A stretch of 64,000 nt of DNA, from positions 1 to 64,000 of the forward strand of contig UQRL01000003.1 of NCBI GenBank assembly GCA_900543555.1, given 5' to 3'. The position numbers and the translations under genes were made by a program. Source of the stretch: an uncultured Oscillospiraceae bacterium. GTDB lineage: Bacteria; Bacillota; Clostridia; Oscillospirales; Acutalibacteraceae. Within the stretch, counting starts at the first letter, position 1, and each line of letters begins with the position of its first letter. The notes below the pieces were generated by a model, which saw only the letters and a list, made by a program, of their open reading frames with translations, did not search any database and was not told the origin of the DNA. Of the stretch, positions 32,216 to 42,784 are shown piece by piece.

Positions 32216-35200
32216 AGAAGCGCATTTTGGCAGTGCTGCTGTGCCTGTGCATGGTGCTTACCATGCTGCCGGTATCGGCCCTGGCCGCTGTGGGCGGCCT
32301 GTTGAACAACACGCCAGAGCAAAACGAAACCTTGCTTGAAAAGCTGCAGAGCTTTACAGGTGAAAGTCCCGAAGAAGCCCTGGAGCTGCTGGACAGCATG
32401 GGCCTTTTGGATGAAGACGGAAACCTGATTACCGACCAGACCATCGACCTGGATGGCAAGCAGTACACCCTGGAGGAGATGGAGGCCCTGCTGGAGGACC
32501 CCTCTACCGACTTGAGCCAGGTGGCCTATGCGGACGGTGTGCCCATTGCCCTGGGGGACCTCAAGACGGTGATCGCCATTGAGCGGGAGCTGCAGCACCT
32601 TCAAGAGACCTACTTCTCCGGAAAGACCTTTGATGGGGAGGCCCGCGAAAACCTGAACAGCCTGGTCACCCAGCTTCAGACCGCCGGCATCGCGTTTCAA
32701 AGCGCAGCGGTGGGGGACACCCACGCCAACGTGCCATCTGTAAATGTAGATGGCTTTACAGAAGCTGGCGTGGATTCCGGGGAGCAGACTTTGTCCATAC
32801 CGGCTAAGGTGGGGCAGGAGTTTTCCGTGACCGTCACGCTGGATCCGGGGCTGCTCAACAATGTCCCGGTCATCGTGAGCCTGGGCAGAGACGGGGCATT
32901 TACGGAGAAGGCTTCTGTCACGCTGAATAGCGGCAATCCCACGGGGACGCTGACCTACACGGCAAACTTAAATGACCAATCGGTTTACAAAGGCGTGCCG
33001 TTAACGGTTAATGTATCCAGCAGCGCACCGGGCGTGCCCGACTATGCCTACGGCGAACTGGCCGGGGCCGTGCACTTCTCCAACGCCCAGGGGTTTGTGT
33101 TTGAGAGCGATGGCCAGCAATCCGATTCCCACACCCTGCGGCTGACCAAAACCGTGGATGTGCCCGACCTGTCCACCAAGTGGATGCAGACGGATTGGAC
33201 GGCGCCGGAAAGTACGTCAGCTTGGGACGAATACAAGAGCCCAGATGTCTACTTTGAGTTCATGACGTATGTGACCAGCAGCTCCAACGAGGCACTGGGT
33301 ATTACAAAAACTGAGAATCTCACCGCCAATAGAAACACGATCAATGAGTTTATCGGGTTTCTCCAGGGGGCGAAGGGATATACCAGTGTCGATGACGTTA
33401 AAGACGACGTTGTGAAGTTCAGCCTTACGGTGGGGAGCTTGTCTGCGCATTGTTCCTATCAGTTATGGGCATACGCTTGGGACCATGAAGATAGGTTGGG
33501 CCAGGGCGATACGCCGAATATGTACTTCCTGCCGGAAGAAGAGGATGCCGGTGTCGACCGGGTCGACCTGAAAACTACCCACTATGGATTGACATTATCC
33601 GATGGATACACCTCGTCATCTGCCCGCTTCAGTAGCGTCGCTGATGGCGGCAGGAAAACAACCCTGCAATTCGACGCCTCTACCCAACTGGGAACGAATG
33701 CCGTACCAGAAAGGCTGGAGGTGCGAGACTGCGTATATATTCCTGGGATTGAGTTTGGCGGGGCGGCATACAATTACGGAATGCTTAAAGACACTGCGGT
33801 GGAGCTGATAAACGACGGAAAAGCCCCCACCCTGAAATCCGCCACCACCCCGTCCGGCACCTACCGCCCCGGCCAGCTGGTGCCGGTGGTGCTCACCTTT
33901 GACGAGCTGGTGTATGTCAGCGACAGCGCCAGCATCGAGATCGGCGGCAAGCCCTTTACCCCCAATGACCTCCACATGAGCAAGGCGGGCAACCAGCTGA
34001 TGTTCTGGTACCCGGTGCAAAAGGTGGACGGCACTGAGGTGACCATCACCTCTCTCACCGGTATCACGGATATCTTCGGCAATGCGGCGGAGATCAACGG
34101 CGAGACCGCTGCTGGTGCCACCTTGGAGAGCGCCCGGATGCGGGACGCGGCCACCGGCCTCAGCGCCGTCTATGAAAACGGCCAGGCCACCGTGACCGTC
34201 ACCCTGTCGGAGGAAGAGGCGTATAAGAACAAGTACGCCAGTTATCACCAGCCCGCCAGCGACGAGGCCCGAGAAGTGCCCTTCCAGGCGGTGGTCACCG
34301 ATGAGAACGGGAAGGTGACTGAAATCCAGCAGGTCTATGTGGAGGGCACCATTTTCTCCACCCAGCCCTTCGCCGTGGCGGCCCAGAACGCCGCAATGAC
34401 CTACACCGTCACCCTCCAGGCCAACGAGGGCACGCGGGAAGATCCGAATTGGGTGGACCTGTCCTACAACACGGCCCTGCAAGACAGCTTTTCCGTGTCC
34501 GCCCTTGTGCAGGCTGCCACCGTGACGGTCACGGATGACAGCGAGGGAGACTACGAGCTCTCCCTGGCGGATGCCGTCCGCCCCACCCTGACCGCCAAGG
34601 TGTACGGCCCCGACGGCTCCACCCTGGCCAGCAGCCAGAGCGGCACTTGGTCCAGCAGCGACACGGCCATCGCCACCATCACCACGGAAGACGATTACTC
34701 CGGCAAAGTCACCCTGACGGGGCGGAAGGTGGGCCAGGTGACCTTCACCTTCACCGCTGACAACGGCACGCCGGAGGATGACAGCGACGATAAAACCGGG
34801 GATTCCAAAACTTATACGGTCGTTGCGGGCGAATCCATTGCCCTGGTAATCCCGCAGGGGGCCTCCACCATCGTGGTGCGGCAGAAGGCCGCCGCCACCG
34901 TGCTGTGGAGCTCCAACGCATCCCAGTTTGCCCCGGGCGCGGACTTCCAGTACACCATTGAGGTGTTCGAGGGCAACCATACCGACGAGTCAAAACTGAC
35001 GGGCGAGCCCGTGTATAAGACAACCGCCGCCAAGGAGAAGAACAGCGTCCTGATCCCGGAGAACGTGCTGAACGGTCTCTCCACTGGGGAAACCCCCGCC
35101 TACACCGTGCGGGTGTCCATGCCCCATCCCAATGGGTCCGGCGAGGACGTCCGGCTTTCCGCCCTGGCGTGGATTGTGGTACATCCCGAGCCCGCCACCG

Positions 35201-38200
35201 CAGTGCTCACCCGGCCCGAGAGCCTCTACCTGAAGGACGATGCGGGCCCTGTGGAGATCGGTTGGTCTCTGGAAAATTATACCAGCCAGACCGCCACCCT
35301 CACCATCACCCGGATTACCGGGAATGACCAGCCCACCACCACTACCCAGGCCCTCACCAGCAACACCGGCACTTACACGCTGAACCTGAACCAAGTGGCC
35401 GAAGGCAATTTGAAGGACACCTACCAGGTCATGCTGTCGGTGGATAACGGTCAATATGAGTCCCCCAGCACCGATTCCTTCCCCCTGTATGTCTACAACG
35501 CCGACGCGTTGCAGATCGTGAACAGCGAGGATGAGCCCATTAAGGAGCTGACCTTGGATAACACCAATAAGGTCAGCGGCAATCTGCCCACCGACACCCA
35601 GGAGATCCTGTCCATGCGGCAGGAGCTGGGCCTGCTGGATTACATCGGCATCAACTACGGCGATTACGACTGGAACTCCTTTAAGGACGGCATCCAGTGG
35701 GCCACTGACAACGAGGAGATCTCCGTCAACTACAAGCAGGGCGGCCTGTACGAGGATATCCAGCTCTTCGACTTTGACACCTACCTGCCCGAGCTGAAAA
35801 TGGGCATCGCCACCGTGGAGGGCGGCGAGGCGACCATCACTGCCACCCACGCCGCCACGGACATGAAGGCCAGTATCAAGGTCACAGCCGATACGCTGCG
35901 GGACCAGTTCTACCTGTTCCAGGTGACCCCGGCGGTGAAGACCACCCTGCGCTATACCAACGGCGATGACGAGGAGCAGACCGTGACCACCAACAGCGAA
36001 GGCGTGCTGGCCCTCTACGAGCCCAGCGGCATCGCCAGCGACGTGTGGCTCAACTCTGAGGTCACTGAGGATGGCGAGATCACGGAGTACCTGGGCACCA
36101 TCTACAACTACGACCTCCAGTCCGGCGAGGGAGACGCCAGAAAACTTCAGCTCTACCCCCTGAACACCTTCCGCCTGCGGGAGGCAGCCAAGGCAGAGCT
36201 GACCCTCGTAAAGCCCGATGGTTCGCCCCTGGCCGACTCTAAAGTGATCGTTCGGGGCGGCGTGTACAAGAACGGGTATTTCTGCGAAACGGCCGGTCTG
36301 GGCATTGACCGCGAACACATCGGTTATGCCGGAGAGGAGCAGCAGGACACCCCGTTCACCACCGACGAAAACGGCAAGCTCACCGTCTACTTCGACTTCA
36401 CCCAGTTCTGGTCCAAAGAGGCGGGAGAGACCGCGAACAGCCTTCCCACCGCCGAGGACAAGATCCAGTATGTGCTGGAGGTCCGCGACATCGGCGGCAA
36501 TACCTATTACCCCCTGTTCCAGATGGTGGACGGCACCGTCAGCCCCATGCAGGAGATGCGCACCGCTTCCGGCGTGGTGGTGCTGGAGGAAGTGCCCCAG
36601 GGTGAGGCGAACAAACCCTTTGTGGCACGGCAGGTCATCGACTACCACCTGGAGGACGGCGCCCTCATCGACACCCGCTATTCCACGGGCTTTGTGGGCC
36701 CCAACTACAACTTCCAAGAAGCGGTGCTCACCACCGACATGCTCCTGTGGGGCGAAAGCGGCGACGGGGCCTCTTACTCCCTGACCATGGTGGATGAGAA
36801 CGGCTACAGCCCCGAGGCCCAGGTGCCCACGGGCGCGGAGCGCTACCCCTTCACCTCCATGCCCGTGGTAGAGAACACCCTGACCCTCACTAAGGAAACC
36901 ATGACCACTTCCGGGTGGATCCCCGATGGGGAAGACGTGGGCCTCAAGACACGCCTTACCCAGGACGGCGCCCTGGTGCAGGAGCGCACCATGCCTTTTA
37001 GGGCTATCGACTTGACCGATGTTAAACCTGTGCAAGAGGATAAGAACGTCACCGGCATGGTGGCCACCTTGGTGAATTCCAGCGGCTGGACAGAGGAAAT
37101 CAACTTTGGCAACGGCGGCAGCAGCATCCTTAATGCTCTGGTGGGCGACTTGGGAGAGCTGGCAGGCCCCGTGAACACCAGCGTGTTCCAAATGCTCATC
37201 ACCCCCAGCGAGGACCCCAGTGTCTTCAACGCCCTCATCTGGGCTGGCTATGACAGCTTGGACCTGAAGGATGTGGAGTACAAGAACGGCGTGGCGGTCA
37301 GCGCCAACTTTATGACCAAGGGCCTGGAGACGGATATGCCCAGCGTGGGCGACCTCCAGCAGATGGCCAACGGCACCTATGACCCCATGGCCGCCTACGA
37401 TCCCTACCAGAGCAACCGGCTGTCCGATGTGGCAGGCTTTGACTTCGGTGTGCAGCTGGAAGGCTACTACGAGGCGGAGATCCGCTATAACCGGACCTCC
37501 GGCGATTGGGAGGTCTACACCAAAGGCGGCGGCTTTACCGCCGGTGTAGGCATGGAATTCGGCTTTAACGTGAACACCGTGGTGGGCATCGTGCCGGTCA
37601 CCGGCAGCTTTGAGGTGGGCGGCGCCATGCAGCTGAGCCTTCAGGCCGCCACCCGGTACAGTGAACAGGAAGGCCTGAAGTGGAGCGACTCCGAGGCCAC
37701 CGCCGTCACCGATTTCCTCACCGAGCTGCGTCTGCGGGCCTATGTGGAGGCCTTCGGCGGCTTTGGCTTCGACTTCTCCCTCATCGCCCTGAAGATCGGC
37801 CTGTTCGGCAAGCTGGACGTGAACAGCCAGAACCGCTTCCTCTCGCGGGAGTATCTAGAGGACGAAGACCAGCGGCAGACCAATGGCCAATATCTGGATA
37901 TCCAGAGCGAGGTGGGCATCAAGTTCAAGGCTGTGTTCGCTTTGATCTCCTACGAAAAGGTGCTGGCCTCCGGCTCCTTTGGTGCTGGAAAAGACTTTGG
38001 CCAATGGACGAACATCAACAACTATTGGGAGAACACCGGCACCGGCATGGACAGCCAGAGCCGCCAGTACGCGGCCGCGGCAAGCAGCCTGCGGGAGGTG
38101 TCCTCCACCGCTACCTTGCAGAGCCGGGACTACCTGGAGCAGTACGCCCGCACTTGGGGCAACACCCAAGCCCGTATGTCCCTGTTCAGCCTGGATGAGA

Positions 38201-41200
38201 AAAACGGAGTAGAAAGTCTCCAGACCAACGCAAACCCCGCCTCCTTCCCCGAACTCAGCGACGACGGGAAGGTGCTGGCCTACATCAGCGACGGCGACAG
38301 CGGCAGCATTTACAAAAGCCGGGCCCACTACAGCTTGTTGAACGATGACGGCAGCTACGGCACTTCTGTGGAATTCCCCCCCGACGATGACAACTTTGAA
38401 GGCTACGGCGACAGCGACGTGGACATCGCGGGCGTCCTCAAAACAGACTACACAGGCGGCAACGCCACCGCGGCAGCGGCCTGGGTGCGCCAGGGCGCTG
38501 AGATCCCCGAGAAGGACGCTGGCGATGAGATCACAGCGGAGGAGCAGAACCTGCTGATGAACAGCTCCGAGATCATGGTGTCGGTCTGGTCAAAGCAGTA
38601 CGGCAGCAACACCGGCAGTTGGACCACAACCCGCCTGACGGAGAACGCCACCCCCGATCTGGCCCCTGCGGTAGCGGTCAACGGCAAAGGCAAGGCCATC
38701 GTGTTCTGGCGCAGCGTGTACAGCGCCGCCCCGGAGAGCGGCCTGATGGACTTCTCCTCCCAGGACCAGATCATGTACAGCTATTATGACGGCACCTGGA
38801 GCGAGCCTAAGATGCTCTACAACGGCGCCAACGGCTCCGTCAAGGGCCTTCAGGCCGCCATGCTGAACGACGGCACCGCCATGGCGGTGTACACCTTGGA
38901 CCGCACCGGAGCGTCGGATGGCTCCGGCCAGGAGATCGGTTACACCATCGTGGACAAAGATGGCAACTTGGGCACTTCCATGCTGGTCACCAGCGATGAT
39001 TCCCTGGACGAGAACCCCCAGGTGGCGGCACTCTCCCTGCATTTGACTTCAGGAATGTTCGATCAGCGCTTCATCCTGGGCTGGCACAGCCAGCGGGAGG
39101 GCGCCAGCGACATCCAGCTGTTGGCGGTGGATGGGAATGGCGCTATGTCCAACACCTTCCCTGCCTCCCTCTCCGCCCTCACCAGCAGCGGCCAGGCCAA
39201 CATCGGCGGCGACTTCCGCTTTGCCCGCGTGTGGACCAGCAGCGCCTCAGGCAGTGGCCACGTAGATCACCTGACCATCCTGTGGAGCGAGACCGTCAGC
39301 GATGAGACCACAAAAGGCCTGATGACAGCGGCCCACAGCCAGCTGAAGGCGGTCCGCCTGCTGGCGGAGGATACGGATGACGACGACATTGTGGATGACT
39401 TCTGGCTGACTGCGCCCCAGGTGGTGGCGGAGCTGCCGGGAAACACCCTGCTGGACCACTTCGACGCCTATGTGGAGACATCGTATGCCGATAACTCCCA
39501 GCATCCCATCAAGGCGGTAATCCAGGCAACCTACTATGACCAAGAGAATTCGGAAAAAATCGAAAGCGATGAAGGCACCGTCACCCTCCCCGGCGAGGAG
39601 ACCAAGCTCTACACCGCCACCCACAACTTTGAGGCCTACAGCCTGGAGGCGGAGGCCATCGGGGTGGACTACGCCAACCTGATGGCGGAGAGCCTGACCC
39701 CCATCCAGTTCACTGTCCGCAACACCGGCGTGAACGAGGTGACGGACCTGACCGTCACCCTGGCACCGGACGAGACCGCCACTCTAGAGGCTCTTGCCCC
39801 CAATGAGAGCGCCACCCTGACGGTGTACCACGGGATTGACGAGGCTGTGAGCAATGTGAAGTACACCATCACCGGGAACAATATCACTGGCCAGAGCGGC
39901 ACCGTCTATCTGGACTACCCGGATATCGGCATCTCCCAGATGAAGGTGCTGGAGGAAAACAAGGGCCAGCGCACCATCGCTGTCACCCTCTACAACACCT
40001 CCGACGCCCCGCTGGCAGACAGCGGCCGGACGGTCAAGGTGGGCTTCTACACCGACAGCATGCTGGAGGAAAAAGCCAGCGTGACCTATAACGGCAAAAC
40101 CACCAGCGATGCCATTACGATCTCCGGCAATGACCTGGCCCGCATCGACGCAGGCGGCTACACCCTGGTGCTGACCTACGACGTGGGCAGCTATGTGAAA
40201 GAAACCCTCGGCGAGAAGGAGATCCCGGAAAGCGGCGTGTACCTGTACGCCGACGCCTGGGCAGAGGGGACGATTGGGACCCAGAGCGGGAGCAAACGCC
40301 TGCCCGAGTACCACAGCGGCGACAATCAGTCGGCCGTCCTGCTCACGGGCGCCTATGCCCGCACAGGGGAAATGACCGCGCTGGATGTGGTCCTGGACAA
40401 CAGCGATGATACGACCACAGCCACCGTGACCTTGAAGAACAACTCCCTCCAGGACCAGGAGGACAACGGCACCTTGGTGGCTCTCCTGCTGGACGAGAAC
40501 GGCAATACCCTGGATACCCAGACAGTCACAGAAAACACACAGCTCACCTGCGAGCAAAACAAGCAGATCCCCGTAAACTTCCAGGAGAAGGGCACCGATG
40601 TGATCCTGCTGTATGTTCCCGCGGAAAGCACAGAGACCCAGTTGAAGTTCTCCAACATCGACGTGGATCTGAGCGACTTTGTTGCGGAAGATCCGGATAC
40701 TCCCAATGAATACACCTACACCCTGCAGGGCGATGCCCCCGCTTCCACGACCGTGATCTTCAGCAGCAGCAGCAGCGAAACGGTCACGATAAACGGAGAA
40801 GAGCAGAGCACCCGCGTGGGAAGCGTCCAAGTCCCCATCCCCACCGGCAGCAGCACCATCACGGTGACCATGGGGGAAAAGACGTACCATCTGCATCTGA
40901 CCCGGAGCGGCGGTGGCGGCGGCGGGGAAACGACCTATCCCCCCACCATCCTCGAAACTGAGCACGGCACTGTAACCGTCGATCCCACCCATCCCCGCCA
41001 GGGCGATACAGTGACCATCACCGCCCAGCCCGACGAGGGCTATGAAGTGGGGGAGGTCACAGTCACCCGGCCCGACGGCAGCCAGGTGGAACTCACGGAA
41101 AACAGCGACGGCACCTGGGGCTTCACCCAGCCCGGCGAGAGCGTGACTATCGCCGTCACCTTCCGCTGCGACGGCGGCGAGCTGTGCCCCTCCGCACACC

Positions 41201-41745
41201 TGACAGACGTGGAGCTGGGCACCTGGTACCATGAAGCTGTGGACTATGTGGTGGAGCATGGTATTATGGCGGGGGTCAGCGCCACAGCATTCCAGCCCAG
41301 CGGCAGCTTGACCCGCGGCCAGGTGGTGCAGATTCTGCACAACCTGGAGGGCAAACCGGAAGAAACCGCAGAGGCGCCCTTTACCGATACCGCCGGCCAC
41401 TGGGCCCTGGAGGCCATTGCCTGGGCCGCCCAGAACAACGTGGTGGCCGGTTACGATGACGGCACCTTCGGGCCGGAGAAGCTGGTCACCCGCGAGGAGT
41501 TCGCCCAGATGATGTACAACTACGCCAAGTTTAAGGGCTATGACTTGACCGCCGGAGGAGACCTGGCCCAGTTCCCGGATGCGGGAGCCATCAGCGATTG
41601 GGCCGAGACCGCCCTAAGCTGGGCCAATGGCAAGGGCCTGATCAACGGCCATGACAATGGCACCATTGATCCCCAGGGCAATACCACCCGCGCCCAGGCG
41701 GCCAGCATTATGAAGAACTTTGATTTGAAAGTTGTGGAAGATTGA
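32212..41745 (+). CDS. Giant secreted surface protein with three SLH repeats (3177 residues)
   Basis: A signal peptide (MKKRILAVLLCLCMVLTMLPVSALA) opens the protein. The body is a long series of beta-rich segments, including a Big2-like bacterial Ig domain (about 840-920), a helix-rich central region around FDFGVQLEGYYEAEIRY, and CARDB-like repeats around 2480-2800. After a Gly-rich linker (RSGGGGGG) comes a repeat of the type LETEHGTVTVDP. The last 180 residues are three S-layer homology repeats, which bind pyruvylated cell-wall polymers, so the protein is anchored to the cell surface. Repeat boundaries are approximate. Its ligand is unknown. Confidence 0.9.
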   Translation: MKKRILAVLLCLCMVLTMLPVSALAAVGGLLNNTPEQNETLLEKLQSFTGESPEEALELLDSMGLLDEDGNLITDQTIDLDGKQYTLEEMEALLEDPSTDLSQVAYADGVPIALGDLKTVIAIERELQHLQETYFSGKTFDGEARENLNSLVTQLQTAGIAFQSAAVGDTHANVPSVNVDGFTEAGVDSGEQTLSIPAKVGQEFSVTVTLDPGLLNNVPVIVSLGRDGAFTEKASVTLNSGNPTGTLTYTANLNDQSVYKGVPLTVNVSSSAPGVPDYAYGELAGAVHFSNAQGFVFESDGQQSDSHTLRLTKTVDVPDLSTKWMQTDWTAPESTSAWDEYKSPDVYFEFMTYVTSSSNEALGITKTENLTANRNTINEFIGFLQGAKGYTSVDDVKDDVVKFSLTVGSLSAHCSYQLWAYAWDHEDRLGQGDTPNMYFLPEEEDAGVDRVDLKTTHYGLTLSDGYTSSSARFSSVADGGRKTTLQFDASTQLGTNAVPERLEVRDCVYIPGIEFGGAAYNYGMLKDTAVELINDGKAPTLKSATTPSGTYRPGQLVPVVLTFDELVYVSDSASIEIGGKPFTPNDLHMSKAGNQLMFWYPVQKVDGTEVTITSLTGITDIFGNAAEINGETAAGATLESARMRDAATGLSAVYENGQATVTVTLSEEEAYKNKYASYHQPASDEAREVPFQAVVTDENGKVTEIQQVYVEGTIFSTQPFAVAAQNAAMTYTVTLQANEGTREDPNWVDLSYNTALQDSFSVSALVQAATVTVTDDSEGDYELSLADAVRPTLTAKVYGPDGSTLASSQSGTWSSSDTAIATITTEDDYSGKVTLTGRKVGQVTFTFTADNGTPEDDSDDKTGDSKTYTVVAGESIALVIPQGASTIVVRQKAAATVLWSSNASQFAPGADFQYTIEVFEGNHTDESKLTGEPVYKTTAAKEKNSVLIPENVLNGLSTGETPAYTVRVSMPHPNGSGEDVRLSALAWIVVHPEPATAVLTRPESLYLKDDAGPVEIGWSLENYTSQTATLTITRITGNDQPTTTTQALTSNTGTYTLNLNQVAEGNLKDTYQVMLSVDNGQYESPSTDSFPLYVYNADALQIVNSEDEPIKELTLDNTNKVSGNLPTDTQEILSMRQELGLLDYIGINYGDYDWNSFKDGIQWATDNEEISVNYKQGGLYEDIQLFDFDTYLPELKMGIATVEGGEATITATHAATDMKASIKVTADTLRDQFYLFQVTPAVKTTLRYTNGDDEEQTVTTNSEGVLALYEPSGIASDVWLNSEVTEDGEITEYLGTIYNYDLQSGEGDARKLQLYPLNTFRLREAAKAELTLVKPDGSPLADSKVIVRGGVYKNGYFCETAGLGIDREHIGYAGEEQQDTPFTTDENGKLTVYFDFTQFWSKEAGETANSLPTAEDKIQYVLEVRDIGGNTYYPLFQMVDGTVSPMQEMRTASGVVVLEEVPQGEANKPFVARQVIDYHLEDGALIDTRYSTGFVGPNYNFQEAVLTTDMLLWGESGDGASYSLTMVDENGYSPEAQVPTGAERYPFTSMPVVENTLTLTKETMTTSGWIPDGEDVGLKTRLTQDGALVQERTMPFRAIDLTDVKPVQEDKNVTGMVATLVNSSGWTEEINFGNGGSSILNALVGDLGELAGPVNTSVFQMLITPSEDPSVFNALIWAGYDSLDLKDVEYKNGVAVSANFMTKGLETDMPSVGDLQQMANGTYDPMAAYDPYQSNRLSDVAGFDFGVQLEGYYEAEIRYNRTSGDWEVYTKGGGFTAGVGMEFGFNVNTVVGIVPVTGSFEVGGAMQLSLQAATRYSEQEGLKWSDSEATAVTDFLTELRLRAYVEAFGGFGFDFSLIALKIGLFGKLDVNSQNRFLSREYLEDEDQRQTNGQYLDIQSEVGIKFKAVFALISYEKVLASGSFGAGKDFGQWTNINNYWENTGTGMDSQSRQYAAAASSLREVSSTATLQSRDYLEQYARTWGNTQARMSLFSLDEKNGVESLQTNANPASFPELSDDGKVLAYISDGDSGSIYKSRAHYSLLNDDGSYGTSVEFPPDDDNFEGYGDSDVDIAGVLKTDYTGGNATAAAAWVRQGAEIPEKDAGDEITAEEQNLLMNSSEIMVSVWSKQYGSNTGSWTTTRLTENATPDLAPAVAVNGKGKAIVFWRSVYSAAPESGLMDFSSQDQIMYSYYDGTWSEPKMLYNGANGSVKGLQAAMLNDGTAMAVYTLDRTGASDGSGQEIGYTIVDKDGNLGTSMLVTSDDSLDENPQVAALSLHLTSGMFDQRFILGWHSQREGASDIQLLAVDGNGAMSNTFPASLSALTSSGQANIGGDFRFARVWTSSASGSGHVDHLTILWSETVSDETTKGLMTAAHSQLKAVRLLAEDTDDDDIVDDFWLTAPQVVAELPGNTLLDHFDAYVETSYADNSQHPIKAVIQATYYDQENSEKIESDEGTVTLPGEETKLYTATHNFEAYSLEAEAIGVDYANLMAESLTPIQFTVRNTGVNEVTDLTVTLAPDETATLEALAPNESATLTVYHGIDEAVSNVKYTITGNNITGQSGTVYLDYPDIGISQMKVLEENKGQRTIAVTLYNTSDAPLADSGRTVKVGFYTDSMLEEKASVTYNGKTTSDAITISGNDLARIDAGGYTLVLTYDVGSYVKETLGEKEIPESGVYLYADAWAEGTIGTQSGSKRLPEYHSGDNQSAVLLTGAYARTGEMTALDVVLDNSDDTTTATVTLKNNSLQDQEDNGTLVALLLDENGNTLDTQTVTENTQLTCEQNKQIPVNFQEKGTDVILLYVPAESTETQLKFSNIDVDLSDFVAEDPDTPNEYTYTLQGDAPASTTVIFSSSSSETVTINGEEQSTRVGSVQVPIPTGSSTITVTMGEKTYHLHLTRSGGGGGGETTYPPTILETEHGTVTVDPTHPRQGDTVTITAQPDEGYEVGEVTVTRPDGSQVELTENSDGTWGFTQPGESVTIAVTFRCDGGELCPSAHLTDVELGTWYHEAVDYVVEHGIMAGVSATAFQPSGSLTRGQVVQILHNLEGKPEETAEAPFTDTAGHWALEAIAWAAQNNVVAGYDDGTFGPEKLVTREEFAQMMYNYAKFKGYDLTAGGDLAQFPDAGAISDWAETALSWANGKGLINGHDNGTIDPQGNTTRAQAASIMKNFDLKVVED

Positions 41746-41766
41746 GACCCCAAACAAATGAAACGC

Positions 41767-41801
41767 GCGAAGGCCGGGAGCAATCCCGGCCTTCGCTTTT
41801 G
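41767..41801 (+). terminator. Intrinsic terminator of the SLH-protein unit
   Basis: A perfect 13-base-pair stem (41767-41779 with 41784-41796), GCAA loop, then TTTT. Confidence 0.88.
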
Positions 41802-41849
41802 TAGGGGGCTAGGCAGCCCGCGCGGGTGAAATTTATGGCAGCGCCGCAG

Positions 41850-42362
41850 CTACAGCCACTGGCCATACCGGCGGATATACCTTTTCTTTACCACCGTCAC
41901 CAGCGCCATATACCCCAGCACAACCATCCCCAGCAGCTTGTCCGCCACGTTGCCGCTGGAGGTCTCCTGGACAAAGCGCAGCCCCCCAGAGAGCAGCACC
42001 ATGGTGGCGATGATAAGGACCGTGGCGCAATTTTCCTCCCCCGGGCTGGCCAGGGCAATGTCCGTGACGGCGGAAATCACCGCCAGCGCCAGCAAAATCG
42101 CAGTAAAAGGATTGATAAAGGCAGAAAACAGGCGCTTTGCCACGGATTCCCGCTTTCCATAGGTGAGCACGTTGCTGCCGTGTTCCTCCCGGGAGCGCTC
42201 CACCTGTTCGGAGGTCAGGCCGGTGGCGGCAGTGCCGTACCGAACCAGAAGCGCGGTTTCTTCCTGGGCGGCAGCCCAGAACAAGCGCTCATAAATGGTG
42301 TTAGCCCGGCCCCTGGCCCCGCTGCCGCCCGCAATCCATACGTTCTTCACAATCTTCTTCAT
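41850..42362 (-). pseudogene. mgtA: mgtA magnesium P-type ATPase with large in-frame internal deletion
   Basis: A 170-codon open frame joins the N-terminal 145 residues of MgtA (GLTSEQVERSREEHGSNVLTYG, first membrane helices ending near LRFVQETSSGNVADKLL) directly to the last 25 residues (LGYMALVTVVKKRYIRRYGQWL). MgtA normally has about 880-900 residues, so some 720 codons, including the DKTGT phosphorylation site, the ATP-binding domain and most membrane helices, are gone; the frame is kept. The junction is near 41935. The start has GGAGG nine bases upstream and an M-box riboswitch lies above it. It cannot transport by itself. Confidence 0.85.
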
Positions 42363-42784
42363 GGTTCTGTACCTCCAAATTAAAAAATTTGCGCGGTGCG
42401 CATTGGAAGGGGTACAGTGCAGGGAAGAAGGGCCCGCCTTTTTGGCGGCCTACAGGGAAAGGAACGGGCGGCAAAGCCCAGCCCTCCTGCGGGGTTCCCC
42501 TCTTCGTTCCAGCATGGTTGCACTGTTACTGCTTCCCGTGTCCATTCCTTTCACCTCACTTGTAAAAAAGTATCTATCTCATCGCCCGCAGGGCGTTGTT
42601 TTCCCAAAAAGGGGCAGAAAAAGGCCACCGCCTTTAGGAATCCCTAAAAACGATGGCCGGCAAAAGCAGAAAATCCGCTACGGGCGCAGGCGCCCGCGGT
42701 TGCTGGGTCCCCATCGTTTTGAAAAAATCCTGTTGCGTGAACTGTATTCCATTGCTGGCGCCTCCTTTTTTTGAATAATAAAAG
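42363..42784 (-). other. Long leader between the M-box and the mgtA remnant
   Basis: This 420-base stretch on the mgtA transcript carries no gene I can support. It holds further hairpins, for example CGGGCG/CGCCCG near 42680-42697, an inverted repeat AACGATGG/CCATCGTT (about 42650 and 42712), and AAAGGC/GCCTTT followed by T on the minus strand near 42615-42633. Confidence 0.5.

Noticed and set aside
34990-37191. A 733-codon open frame on the minus strand within the giant SLH-protein gene
   Set aside because: It lies opposite a clear coding sequence with signal peptide and SLH repeats. Its translation is Gly/His/Val-rich with no domain, as expected for the complement of GC-rich codons.
39784-41400. 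A 538-codon minus-strand frame opposite the SLH-protein C-terminus
   Set aside because: It is antisense to well-supported SLH repeats and has low-complexity composition and no ribosome-binding site.
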